DNA of 64,000 bases from Ectothiorhodospira sp. BSL-9 (GTDB lineage: Bacteria; Pseudomonadota; Gammaproteobacteria; Ectothiorhodospirales; Ectothiorhodospiraceae), in NCBI RefSeq assembly GCF_001632845.1, contig NZ_CP011994.1, positions 2,428,001 to 2,492,000 on the forward strand, given 5' to 3'. Positions within the stretch are counted from its first letter, which is position 1, and the number at the start of each line of letters is the position of its first letter. Made by a program: the position numbers and the translations under genes. This document shows positions 28,636-36,756 of the stretch, in pieces. Below the pieces are notes generated by a model. The model did not search any database. It worked only from the letters and a program-made list of their open reading frames with translations, and was not told the DNA's origin.

Positions 28636-30756
28636 ATGACTCTGGACACCGACGACGAAATCCTGAACGACTTCCTCATTGAGGCCAGTGAGATCCTGGA
28701 TGCCCTCGGTGAGCAGTTGGTGCAGTTGGAGCGAACGCCTGACGACAAGGACCTGCTGAACTCCGTCTTCCGGAGTTTCCATACCATCAAGGGGGGCGCC
28801 GGGTTCCTCAATCTGGAAAACCTGGTCAAGATCTGTCACCGCGCCGAGGACGTCTTCAACCTGTTGCGCCAGGGTCAGCGTCGTGCCGACAGCAACCTGA
28901 TGGACATCATCCTTCAGGTGCTGGATGTGCTCAACCGGATGTTCGATGAATTGCGTGCCGGCCAGGAGCCCGAGCCTGCGCCTGATCATCTGTTGGCGGC
29001 CCTGGAGCCTCTCACTTACCCCGAGGGAGAAGAACCCGCACACCTGTCACCCCCTCCTGCGGCGGCGCCTGCTGTGCCTGCCGAGCCAGCCCCGGCACCT
29101 TCTGCCCCCATGCCACCGGCGGGAACAGCTGACGGGGATATCACTGACGAAGAATTCGAGGCGCTGCTGGATGCCATGCAGGAGGGCAAGGACAATGGAC
29201 AGCCCGGGGCCGGCGCGGGCGCATCACCCGTGGCATCAGCCGCAGAGACGGCCCAGCAAGGAAGTGATGAGATCACGGATGCAGAATTCGAGCAGTTGCT
29301 GGACGAGCTTCAAGGTAAGGGGGCGGCGGCAGGTGGGCCTTCCACTGCGCCAGCGCCCGGCAGCGGCCAGAATGAACTGATCTCCGAGGACGAATTCGAG
29401 AATCTGCTGGATCAGTTGCATGGCAAGGGTCAGGCCCCCCAGCCTCAGAAGCCGACCGGCGGCCAGCCCGTCAAGGAAAAATCCCAGGCAGCCCCAGCCC
29501 CAGCCCCGTCGCCGGCTGCCAGGCCGGCCTCGGCCGCGGAAGCTGCCCCCCCGGAGGCGGCTGCACCCGCGCAGGCCAAGGCATCACCGGCAGAGACCTC
29601 GGTGCGGGTGGATACCAAGCGCCTGGATGACATCATGAACCTGGTGGGTGAACTGGTCCTGGTGCGTAACCGACTGGCCACGCTGCGCTCACGCATGAAG
29701 GATGAGCAGGTCTCCAAGGCCGTCACCAACCTGGATGTGGTCACTGCGGATCTGCAGGCCGCAGTCATGAAAACCCGGATGCAGCCCATCAAGAAGGTCT
29801 TTGGCCGTTTTCCCAGGGTGGTCCGTGATCTGGCGCGCACCCTCAAGAAAGAGATCAATCTGGAGCTGGAGGGAGAGGATACCGACCTGGACAAGAATCT
29901 GGTGGAGGCCCTGGCCGACCCGCTGGTGCACCTGGTGCGCAATGCGGTGGACCATGGTATCGAATCTCCCGAGGAACGCCAGGCGGCGGGCAAGGCGCGG
30001 GCCGGCCGGGTGGTGCTCTCCGCCAACCAGGAAGGTGACCATATCCTGCTGACCATCTCCGACGACGGCAAGGGAATGGATCCCGACGTGTTGCGGGCCA
30101 AGGCCGTCGAGAAGGGTATGATGGATGAGGACGCGGCCGCCCGGCTGACGGATCATGACGCCTTCAACCTGATCTTCCGGGCCGGTTTTTCCACCAAGAC
30201 GGAAATCTCCGACGTCTCGGGCCGCGGCGTGGGCATGGATGTGGTCAAGACGCGCATTGCCCAACTCAACGGTCGCGTGGAAATCACCTCGGCGCCGGGG
30301 CAGGGCAGCACGCTCAGTATTCGTCTTCCGCTGACCCTGGCCATCATGCCCACGCTGATGGTGGTGCTGGGCAAACAGCGTTTCGCATTGCCGCTGGCCA
30401 ATGTCAGCGAGATCTTTGATCTGGATCTGTCGCGTACCAACCGGGTGGATGATCAGGAAGTCATCATGGTACGTAACCGTTCCTTGCCGCTTTACTACCT
30501 GCGGCGCTGGCTGGTATCCGGCGACGCGCCTGCCGGGGAAGGTGTGGGACATGTGGTGGTGGTGTTTGCCGGCAACCAGCGGGTGGGGTTCGTGGTGGAC
30601 AGCCTGATTGGTCAGGAAGAGGTGGTGATCAAGCCTTTGGGCAATGTCCTGCACGGGGTACCCGGGCTGGCCGGGGCCACCATTACCGGTGATGGGGGCA
30701 TCGCCCTGATCCTGGATGTGCCCGGTTTGTTGAAAAGTTATGCCCGGCGCTTGTGA
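28636..30756 (+). CDS. cheA: Chemotaxis histidine kinase CheA with three linker motifs
   Basis: CheA relays receptor signals to CheY and CheB. The 706-residue product has the Hpt domain with phospho-acceptor His49 (FRSFHTIKGGAG), a long Pro/Ala-rich linker, the dimerisation domain (VDTKRLDDIMNLVGELV), the ATPase domain (NAVDHGIE, DDGKGMD, GRGVGMDVV) and a CheW-like C-terminal domain. The linker holds three copies of a short motif, I-[TS]-x-x-E-F-E-x-L-L-D-x-[ML], at about residues 169, 213 and 249. This may be the region that contacts ParP (see findings). Confidence 0.96.
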   Translation: MTLDTDDEILNDFLIEASEILDALGEQLVQLERTPDDKDLLNSVFRSFHTIKGGAGFLNLENLVKICHRAEDVFNLLRQGQRRADSNLMDIILQVLDVLNRMFDELRAGQEPEPAPDHLLAALEPLTYPEGEEPAHLSPPPAAAPAVPAEPAPAPSAPMPPAGTADGDITDEEFEALLDAMQEGKDNGQPGAGAGASPVASAAETAQQGSDEITDAEFEQLLDELQGKGAAAGGPSTAPAPGSGQNELISEDEFENLLDQLHGKGQAPQPQKPTGGQPVKEKSQAAPAPAPSPAARPASAAEAAPPEAAAPAQAKASPAETSVRVDTKRLDDIMNLVGELVLVRNRLATLRSRMKDEQVSKAVTNLDVVTADLQAAVMKTRMQPIKKVFGRFPRVVRDLARTLKKEINLELEGEDTDLDKNLVEALADPLVHLVRNAVDHGIESPEERQAAGKARAGRVVLSANQEGDHILLTISDDGKGMDPDVLRAKAVEKGMMDEDAAARLTDHDAFNLIFRAGFSTKTEISDVSGRGVGMDVVKTRIAQLNGRVEITSAPGQGSTLSIRLPLTLAIMPTLMVVLGKQRFALPLANVSEIFDLDLSRTNRVDDQEVIMVRNRSLPLYYLRRWLVSGDAPAGEGVGHVVVVFAGNQRVGFVVDSLIGQEEVVIKPLGNVLHGVPGLAGATITGDGGIALILDVPGLLKSYARRL

Positions 30757-30819
30757 GCGTCGGATTCTTCTGTAGCATCGTGGCCCGTCGGATGGGCTCA
30801 TGGATAACGGAGGCGGTGA

Positions 30820-31941
30820 ATGGCGGTTCGCGTTCTGGTGGTGGATGATTCCGGGTTCTTCCGGCGTCGCATCGTGGATATCCTGAATGCGGATCCCTCC
30901 CTTGAGGTGGTGGGTACGGCCAGCAATGGCCAGGAAGCCATTGATCAGGTGATTGCGCTCAAGCCCGATGTGGTGACCATGGATATCGAAATGCCCGTGA
31001 TGGACGGGATCACGGCGGTGCGCCGTATCATGGCGCGTCAGCCCACGGCCATCCTCATGTTCTCATCGCTCACCTTCGAGGGGGCCAAGGCCACCCTGGA
31101 TGCACTGGAAGCGGGTGCCGTCGATTTTCTGCCCAAGCGTTTCGAGGATATCGCCCGGGATCAGCAGGAAGCCCGTGATGTTCTTTGTCGTCGGGTGCGT
31201 ACCATCGGTCGCCGCGGAGCCGTCAGGTCAGGGCGCGATAACGGCGCACGTGCCACGGCGCCCGCCCCCAAGTCAGCCCCTCCGGCGACGGGACGACCGA
31301 TCGCTCAGCCCCCCGCGGCAACTGCGCCCCGTGCGTCTCGGGGAAGCGGCGATCGGGCGCCCCCGGTTCTGCGGGATTTCAAGGTGGTGTTGATTGGTAC
31401 ATCAACGGGCGGGCCCCTGGCCTTGCAAAAGGTTCTTGCCGCCCTGCCGGCCCATTTCCCACTCCCTTTGTTGCTGGTCCAGCATATGCCCGCCAGTTTT
31501 ACGCCGGCCTTCGCACAGCGTCTGGATCAGCTTTGCAATATCCGGGTCAAGGAGGCCGAGGATGGTGACGCGCTGCAGCCTGGCCTTGCCCTGCTGGCTC
31601 CCGGGGGGCAACAGATGCAGGTGGAGTGTCGCGGCGGGCAGTCGCGGGTGCGCATCACCGAGAGTGCGGCCGATCAGCATTATCGGCCCTGCGTGGATGT
31701 CACCTTCAACTCCGCCGCCGCCTGCTTCCGTGGCGATGCACTGGTCATCGTGATGACGGGTATGGGTGCGGATGGTCGCGAGGGTGCCCGGTTGCTCAAG
31801 CGGTGTGGTTCCACTGTCTGGGCGCAGGACGAGGCCACCTGTGTGGTCTATGGCATGCCCGCGGCCATTGCCGAGGCCGGGTTGGCGGATCGGATATTGC
31901 CCTTGCCCCAGATCGGCAAGTTGTTGGCGGAGGCCTGTTGA
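30820..31941 (+). CDS. cheB: Chemotaxis methylesterase/deamidase CheB
   Basis: CheB removes methyl groups from chemoreceptors to adapt signalling. The 373-residue product has a receiver (Asp9-Asp10, phospho-acceptor Asp55 in TMDIEMPVMDG), a Pro/Ala/Arg-rich linker (about residues 138-180) and a methylesterase domain with the catalytic triad motifs GTSTGGP (Ser195), QHMP and MTGMGADG. The partner methyltransferase CheR is not in this window. A GGAGGCG ribosome binding site precedes the start. Confidence 0.96.
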   Translation: MAVRVLVVDDSGFFRRRIVDILNADPSLEVVGTASNGQEAIDQVIALKPDVVTMDIEMPVMDGITAVRRIMARQPTAILMFSSLTFEGAKATLDALEAGAVDFLPKRFEDIARDQQEARDVLCRRVRTIGRRGAVRSGRDNGARATAPAPKSAPPATGRPIAQPPAATAPRASRGSGDRAPPVLRDFKVVLIGTSTGGPLALQKVLAALPAHFPLPLLLVQHMPASFTPAFAQRLDQLCNIRVKEAEDGDALQPGLALLAPGGQQMQVECRGGQSRVRITESAADQHYRPCVDVTFNSAAACFRGDALVIVMTGMGADGREGARLLKRCGSTVWAQDEATCVVYGMPAAIAEAGLADRILPLPQIGKLLAEAC

Positions 31942-31945
31942 TATC

Positions 31946-32689
31946 ATGGATATCCTCAGTCTCATTGGTGTGACTCTGGCTTTGGTGGCGGTGTTCGGCG
32001 GCACCATTGCCAAGGGCAGTGGTATTGCGGCGCTGTGGAACGGAGCAGCATTCGTCATCGTGATCCTGGGCACGATTGCGGCGGCCCTGGTGCAGACCCG
32101 TCCTGCGGTATTCATGCGCGCCTTTCGCATCCTGCCTTGGGTGTTTGTCCAGCCTCGACTCGAGCCGGAGGCGACGATCGAGAAAATCGTCAATTGGAGC
32201 CAGGTGGCACGCAAGGAAGGACTGCTGGGGCTGGAGTCCCTGGCCGAGGAAGAGACGGATGTATTCTCGAAGAAGGGGCTGCAACTGCTGGTGGATGGTA
32301 CGGAGCCCGACAATATCCGCACCATTCTCGAGGTGGAGATGAGCACCAAGGAGGACTTCGACACCCAGGCCGCCAAGGTGTTCGAGAGCATGGGGATCTA
32401 TGCGCCCACCATGGGGATTGTGGGTGCGGTGATGGGGCTCATGGCAGTGATGCAGAACCTGGCGGATCCAAGCCGGCTCGGTGCCGGTATTGCCGCGGCC
32501 TTCGTTGCTACAATCTATGGTATTGCCTCGGCCAATCTGTTCTTTCTTCCCATGAGTAATAAGCTCAAGACCACGATTCAGAATCAGAGTGCCCATCGCG
32601 AAATGATCGTGGAGGGCATCATCTCCATCGCCGAAGGAGAGAATCCCCGTAACATCGAGACCAAACTGCAAGGTTATCTGCAGCGATAG
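31946..32689 (+). CDS. motC: Flagellar stator subunit MotC/PomA type
   Basis: This is the MotA-family stator subunit that couples ion flow to rotor torque. ATG 31946 lies 5 bases after the cheB stop; the longer open frame overlaps cheB and is unlikely. The 247-residue product has four membrane helices (first at ~5-24, then AAFVIVILGTIAAALV) and a cytoplasmic loop with charged residues. The ESMGIYAPTMGIVGAVMGLM region is characteristic. The size and the position before motD match MotC of Pseudomonas. The coupling ion cannot be told safely. Confidence 0.93.
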   Translation: MDILSLIGVTLALVAVFGGTIAKGSGIAALWNGAAFVIVILGTIAAALVQTRPAVFMRAFRILPWVFVQPRLEPEATIEKIVNWSQVARKEGLLGLESLAEEETDVFSKKGLQLLVDGTEPDNIRTILEVEMSTKEDFDTQAAKVFESMGIYAPTMGIVGAVMGLMAVMQNLADPSRLGAGIAAAFVATIYGIASANLFFLPMSNKLKTTIQNQSAHREMIVEGIISIAEGENPRNIETKLQGYLQR

Positions 32690-32727
32690 GGCCTTGAAAA
32701 AATTGCCTTTATGCCGATATTGACACT

Positions 32728-33615
32728 ATGGCCAAACGCCGCAAAAAACATGAGGATCACGTAAATCACGAGGCATGGGCGATTCCCTACGCGGATCTGC
32801 TCGTGCTGTTGCTGGCGTTTTTTGTGGTGATGTATGCCATTTCCTCGGTGAATGAGGGCAAATACCGGGTGTTATCGGAATCCCTCGTCAATGCCTTTGG
32901 CACCCCTCCACGGGCCGTGGACCCGATTCAGGTGGGTGAACCCACCCGCGCCCCGCGCCCCGCCATTCTCGAAACCCCACCGTTGACTGCGCCCATCGAA
33001 ATGCCGGAGATGACCCGCAGCCTGGAGTCCATGCTGGCCGATGTGGATGTGGAGGGCCTTGCCGAGGCCGTGGCCGGGATCAATTTCATGGCGGACGAGA
33101 TCAGTGAGGCCATGCGCCCCCTGATCGAGGCCGGAATGATCGATGTGGGGCGCGATCGTCTCTGGATCGAGGTTCAGATCAATACCAGCATCCTGTTTGC
33201 CAGCGGGAGCGCCAATCTGGCGAGCGAGGCCGTGCCGGTGCTGGAGACCCTGGCGGAGATCCTCAGCCGTTTCCCGGTGCGTGTTCACGTGGAAGGGCAT
33301 ACCGATAACATCCCGATCAGCAGTCCCGTTTACCCCTCCAACTGGGAACTCTCCTCGGGGCGGGCGGCCACGGTGGTGAATCTGCTGGCCCGCAATGGCC
33401 TGGATCCGGACCAGATGGCCGCCATCGGTTTTGGTGAGTACCGGCCCATCGCCACCAACGAGACGCCGGAAGGACGGCGGGATAATCGGCGTGTGAATAT
33501 CGTCATTCTGGCCGGGAAGCGCCCCCGCGCCGAGGATGGGGATCCCCCCGAGATGCTTCGCGAGGATATGGAAATGCTGCTGGATCGCCAACGCGTTGGC
33601 CCGGGGGGATCGTGA
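32728..33615 (+). CDS. motD: Flagellar stator subunit MotD/MotB type
   Basis: This is the MotB-family partner that anchors the stator to peptidoglycan. The 295-residue product has a Lys/Arg-rich start, one membrane helix with the ion-binding Asp23 (PYADLLVLLLAFFVV), a plug/linker segment and a C-terminal OmpA-like domain (VEGHTDNIPI, NWELSSGRAATVVN, RRDNRRVNIVI). It overlaps parC by one base. Confidence 0.94.
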   Translation: MAKRRKKHEDHVNHEAWAIPYADLLVLLLAFFVVMYAISSVNEGKYRVLSESLVNAFGTPPRAVDPIQVGEPTRAPRPAILETPPLTAPIEMPEMTRSLESMLADVDVEGLAEAVAGINFMADEISEAMRPLIEAGMIDVGRDRLWIEVQINTSILFASGSANLASEAVPVLETLAEILSRFPVRVHVEGHTDNIPISSPVYPSNWELSSGRAATVVNLLARNGLDPDQMAAIGFGEYRPIATNETPEGRRDNRRVNIVILAGKRPRAEDGDPPEMLREDMEMLLDRQRVGPGGS

Positions 33616-34418
33616 TGGGTACCGTAACCTGGGCTGTGGCCAATCAAAAGGGTGGGGTGGGCAAGACCACCACCACCGTCACCCTGGGTGGGCTACTGGC
33701 CCTGCGGGGCCACGATACCCTGCTGGTGGATCTGGATCCCCATGGCTCGCTTACGGCGTATTTTGGCTACGATCCCGAGGGCGCTACCGGGGGCGTCTAT
33801 AGCCTTTATCAGCGATCCGCCGAACGCAAGCCTCTGGATGCCTTTGCTGCGGTACGCCAGACCCGCTATGAGCACTTGTATGTGATGCCGGCATCCACTG
33901 CCCAGGCCACCCTGGACCGGCAGTTGGGCACCCGCGAGGGCATGGGTCTGGTCATCAAGCGCGCCATTGCCAGCATGCAGGATCGTTTCGATTTCGTGCT
34001 GCTGGATTGCCCGCCGATGCTGGGTGTATTGATGGTGAATGCCCTGGCGGCCTGTGATCGGTTGCTGATTCCGGTGCAGACGGAGTTTCTTGCCATCCGC
34101 GGCCTCGACCGCATGCTCCACACATTGAAGATGGTACAGAAATCCCGCAAGCAACCACTGGAGTACCTGGTGGTGCCTACCTTGTTTGATCGCCGCACGC
34201 GGGCCTCCACTCAGGCCCTCTGGGAGTTGCGTGATCAATATCGCGACTGCCTGTGGCCGGGTGTGATCACCGTGGATACCAAGTTTCGTGAAGCCAGCGT
34301 AGCCGGCGAGCCCCTGCCCGTGATGATGCCCGAGGCACGGGGCAGTCAGGCCTATGCACGATTGCTGGACTGGTTGCTCAATTCAGCCAACCAGTGCCAG
34401 CAGAAGGCGGTGTCATGA
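33615..34418 (+). CDS. parC: ParA-like ATPase ParC for polar chemotaxis arrays
   Basis: ParC positions chemosensory arrays at the cell pole and guides their inheritance. ATG 33615 overlaps the motD stop. The 267-residue product has a deviant Walker A KGGVGKTTT (about residues 11-19), DLDPHGSLTAYFG and LLDCPPMLGVLM, as in ParA proteins. Its place between motD and a CheW-domain protein is the conserved ParC/ParP arrangement of polar flagellates. Its stop overlaps the next start as ATGA. Confidence 0.9.
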   Translation: MGTVTWAVANQKGGVGKTTTTVTLGGLLALRGHDTLLVDLDPHGSLTAYFGYDPEGATGGVYSLYQRSAERKPLDAFAAVRQTRYEHLYVMPASTAQATLDRQLGTREGMGLVIKRAIASMQDRFDFVLLDCPPMLGVLMVNALAACDRLLIPVQTEFLAIRGLDRMLHTLKMVQKSRKQPLEYLVVPTLFDRRTRASTQALWELRDQYRDCLWPGVITVDTKFREASVAGEPLPVMMPEARGSQAYARLLDWLLNSANQCQQKAVS

Positions 34419-35086
34419 AGGATCGTCCACAGAAAACCCTGATAGTGGAAGAACAGCAGGCCCTGACCGCCTATCTGGATGGTCTGCTTCAGGAAATCGC
34501 CCTTGACGAGGCAGAACCCGAGCCTGCCGCGGCCAGGGTGGTGCCACGCCCGCGCTTGGTGACGCAGCCGAAACTGGTGTCGGTGCCTCATGTGGCACCA
34601 CCGGTTCCCGCCGCCACGCTGGCACCGCGGCAAACGACGCCGCCCGACTGGGCCCAGGGCGCCTTTCAGTGCCTGCTGTTCCGGCTGGCTGGACTGCCGC
34701 TGTCGGTTCCTCTGATCAAACTGAACGGCATCATGGAGATGCCCGAGAAGATCACGCCCATGCCGGGTCACAGCCCATTGTTCATGGGGTTGGTGAATCG
34801 CCATGGACGCAAGGTGAAGGTGGTGGATATCACCCAGCTGGTGATGCCCCGGGACCGGATACCTGAGCGTTCGCCGCCACGCAATCTCATCCTCATCGAT
34901 GATGCCCGCTGGGGGCTGGCCTGTGACAGGGTTGAAGAAACCCTGACCGTTACCGCGGAGCAGGTACGATGGCGCTCGGCTCAGGGCAAGCGGCCCTGGC
35001 TGGCGGGCACGATGATCCAGCATCTGTGTGCCATCCTGGATGTGGACTATCTGGCGTCTTCCCTGGAAGACGGCAACTGGGGTTGA
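34415..35086 (+). CDS. parP: ParP-like CheW-domain protein
   Basis: ParP links ParC to the CheA array. The 223-residue product has a Pro/Ala-rich N-terminal half (about residues 25-75) and a C-terminal CheW-like domain (FQCLLFRLAGLPLSVPLIKLNG, landmark ~85-105, then PGHSPLFMGLVNRHGRKVKVVD). Start chosen at the ATGA overlap with parC rather than the ATG 21 bases earlier. The CheW-like half in Vibrio ParP binds CheA; here that is inference from position. Confidence 0.85.
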   Translation: MKDRPQKTLIVEEQQALTAYLDGLLQEIALDEAEPEPAAARVVPRPRLVTQPKLVSVPHVAPPVPAATLAPRQTTPPDWAQGAFQCLLFRLAGLPLSVPLIKLNGIMEMPEKITPMPGHSPLFMGLVNRHGRKVKVVDITQLVMPRDRIPERSPPRNLILIDDARWGLACDRVEETLTVTAEQVRWRSAQGKRPWLAGTMIQHLCAILDVDYLASSLEDGNWG

Positions 35087-35193
35087 GCACTCAACGCATT
35101 CAAAATGACCGACAGGCTGCCGCTTTGATGGGCTCCAACCCGGAGCCGGTGGCTGCAGGTAACGCAAAAAACCGACCGAGGTTCGACTCTCTC

Positions 35194-35673
35194 ATGGCCA
35201 AAGAATCCCAATCTGCCTCTGCGACCCATGCCACTCAGTACGTCACGTTCCGGCTGGCGGAGGAAACCTATGCCATCAACGTCATGCAGGTGCAGGAGGT
35301 GCTGCGGGTTGCCGAGATTGCACCGGTGCCCGGGGCGCCACACTATGTGCTGGGAATCATCAATCTGCGCGGCAATGTGGTCACAGTGATCGATGCCCGG
35401 CGGCGCATGGGGCTGATGGATAAGGAATCGGATGATTCCTCCAGGGTGGTGATCATCGAGGTGACCGGACAGGTGATCGGCATCCTGGTGGACAGTGTGG
35501 CGGAGGTGATTGAACTGGCTGAAAAGGATGTGGATCCAGCCCCTAACGTGGGTAATGATGAGAGTTCAAAATACATCCAGGGTGTGGCCAGCCGCGAAGG
35601 TGAATTGACTATTGTGGTGGATCTGAACAAACTGCTCACCGACGACGAGTGGGCAGAGGTAGCCAGCCTTTAA
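35194..35673 (+). CDS. cheW: Chemotaxis coupling protein CheW
   Basis: CheW connects CheA to chemoreceptors. The 159-residue product from ATG 35194 has the full CheW fold (YVTFRLAEETYAINVMQVQEV, landmark ~17-37, then LGIINLRGNVVTVIDARRRMGL and a C-terminal DLNKLLTDDEW). An ATG at 35128 would add 22 residues without similarity. It follows parP by 107 bases. Confidence 0.95.
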   Translation: MAKESQSASATHATQYVTFRLAEETYAINVMQVQEVLRVAEIAPVPGAPHYVLGIINLRGNVVTVIDARRRMGLMDKESDDSSRVVIIEVTGQVIGILVDSVAEVIELAEKDVDPAPNVGNDESSKYIQGVASREGELTIVVDLNKLLTDDEWAEVASL

Positions 35674-35756
35674 AAAGGTACCCGCCAGCATCTGAATCCG
35701 AAGGTCCCAATGGCCGTATTCGGTCGTTTCTTCATCTTCAAAGGGGGAAGGTCATC

Positions 35757-35999
35757 ATGGCGGCTGAAACTCCGATTTCCCCGATCCACCCCAGCATTCC
35801 GGGTCGCCCGGTCCCGGAAGAGGGTGATGACTACCGGCGTAACCCCAGACGCCGGCCTGAGAGGAAGGAGCCTGAAAACGACACGGATGATGGCAAGGAG
35901 AAGCGTAACGACAAGGACAAGAGTATCAAGGACAAGGCTCGGGACACGCCCGGACCGCCCAAGGATCAGGACCCCGATCACATCGACGAGTACGCATGA
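35757..35999 (+). CDS. Small disordered charged protein between cheW and DUF2802 gene
   Basis: I do not recognise this 80-residue protein. ATG 35757 follows a good ribosome binding site (GGGGGAAGG). It starts with ISPIHPSIPGRPVPEEGDD and ends PDHIDEYA; the middle is a run of Asp, Glu, Lys and Arg with many Pro, surely unstructured. It overlaps the DUF2802 gene by ATGA, so the two are co-translated. Its fixed-looking ends and location suggest a role in the chemotaxis or motility machinery, but that is only inference. Confidence 0.6.
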   Translation: MAAETPISPIHPSIPGRPVPEEGDDYRRNPRRRPERKEPENDTDDGKEKRNDKDKSIKDKARDTPGPPKDQDPDHIDEYA

Positions 36000-36406
36000 C
36001 CCTGACGATAGCCATTGGCGGCGCATTATTACTGTTATTGGCCCTGGCCCTCTCTGCGGCCAGCTTGGTGGCGTGCGCCCGACAGTCCCGAAACATGAAG
36101 GAACTGGAATCACGCCTGCAGAGTCAGGAGCGCGCGTTGGGTGCTCTGCGCGGTGCCCTGAGCGCCCTGCATGTGGAGGATCAGCACGCCGAGGAATATC
36201 GCGCGCGGATCGAGCGTCAGATCGCGCGGCTGGCAGAACAGCAGGAAGACATGTTGTTGAGGGTGCCGGATGAGGGGGCCTATCAGCATGCCCTGAGGCT
36301 GGTGCGACAGGGGGCCGGCCGCGAGGCGCTGGTGGATCAGTGTGGCCTGTCGCTGGGCGAGGCTGAACTCTTGCTGGCCATGCACCGGGATCAGTCGCCC
36401 TCCTGA
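35996..36406 (+). CDS. DUF2802 membrane-anchored protein
   Basis: A 136-residue protein with an N-terminal membrane helix (IAIGGALLLLLALALSAASLVA, about residues 5-26), a coiled-coil-like middle (MKELESRLQSQERAL) and a DUF2802 C-terminal domain (YQHALRLVRQGAGREALVDQCGLSLGEAELLLAMH) with a helix-turn-helix-like pattern. DUF2802 genes are commonly found at the end of polar flagellar/chemotaxis loci. The role is unknown. The 3' end overlaps the convergent FlhB-like gene by 16 bases. Confidence 0.8.
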   Translation: MTLTIAIGGALLLLLALALSAASLVACARQSRNMKELESRLQSQERALGALRGALSALHVEDQHAEEYRARIERQIARLAEQQEDMLLRVPDEGAYQHALRLVRQGAGREALVDQCGLSLGEAELLLAMHRDQSPS

Positions 36407-36756
36407 GATTGTCGGTCCCGTCTCGGCGTGACGGCCACAACACCCTCTTCCTTGTCCGACGCCTGCCCAGGCCGAACGTCACCGGGCCGGCGACCGCTGA
36501 GCATGTAGACGAAGGCCAGCACCTCCGCCACCGCCACGTAAAGGTTTTCCGGTATCTCATCCCCCAGAGGGATCTGGGCCAGTGCCGAGGTCAGGGCAGC
36601 GTCTTCATGGACGGGAACCCCATGTTCATCGGCCAGTTCCAGGATCTGCCGGGCAATATCCCCGCCCCCCTTGGCGGTCAGCCGCGGTGCCCCCTTACCA
36701 GTGTATTTCAGGGCAATGGCCTGGCGTGACTCGGGCCTGGAATGCTTGCCGCTCAT
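36391..36756 (-). CDS. Stand-alone FlhB cytoplasmic-domain protein
   Basis: The 121-residue product resembles only the C-terminal cytoplasmic part of FlhB (YTGKGAPRLTAKGGGDIARQIL, landmark ~18-40, then LAQIPLGDEIPENLYVAVAEVLAFVY). It lacks the membrane segments and the NPTH cleavage motif; it begins just after where that motif would lie. Similar stand-alone proteins (FhlB, YlqH) can replace part of cleaved FlhB. It is co-transcribed with the FliK-like gene upstream (four-base overlap) and converges on the DUF2802 gene. Confidence 0.85.
   Translation of the reverse strand: MSGKHSRPESRQAIALKYTGKGAPRLTAKGGGDIARQILELADEHGVPVHEDAALTSALAQIPLGDEIPENLYVAVAEVLAFVYMLSGRRPGDVRPGQASDKEEGVVAVTPRRDRQSQEGD

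Noticed and set aside
32694-32720. Possible sigma-28 promoter before motD (GCCGATAT)
   Set aside because: The -10-like part is good, but at the required spacing the -35 reads TTGA rather than TAAA; motD is also close behind motC.
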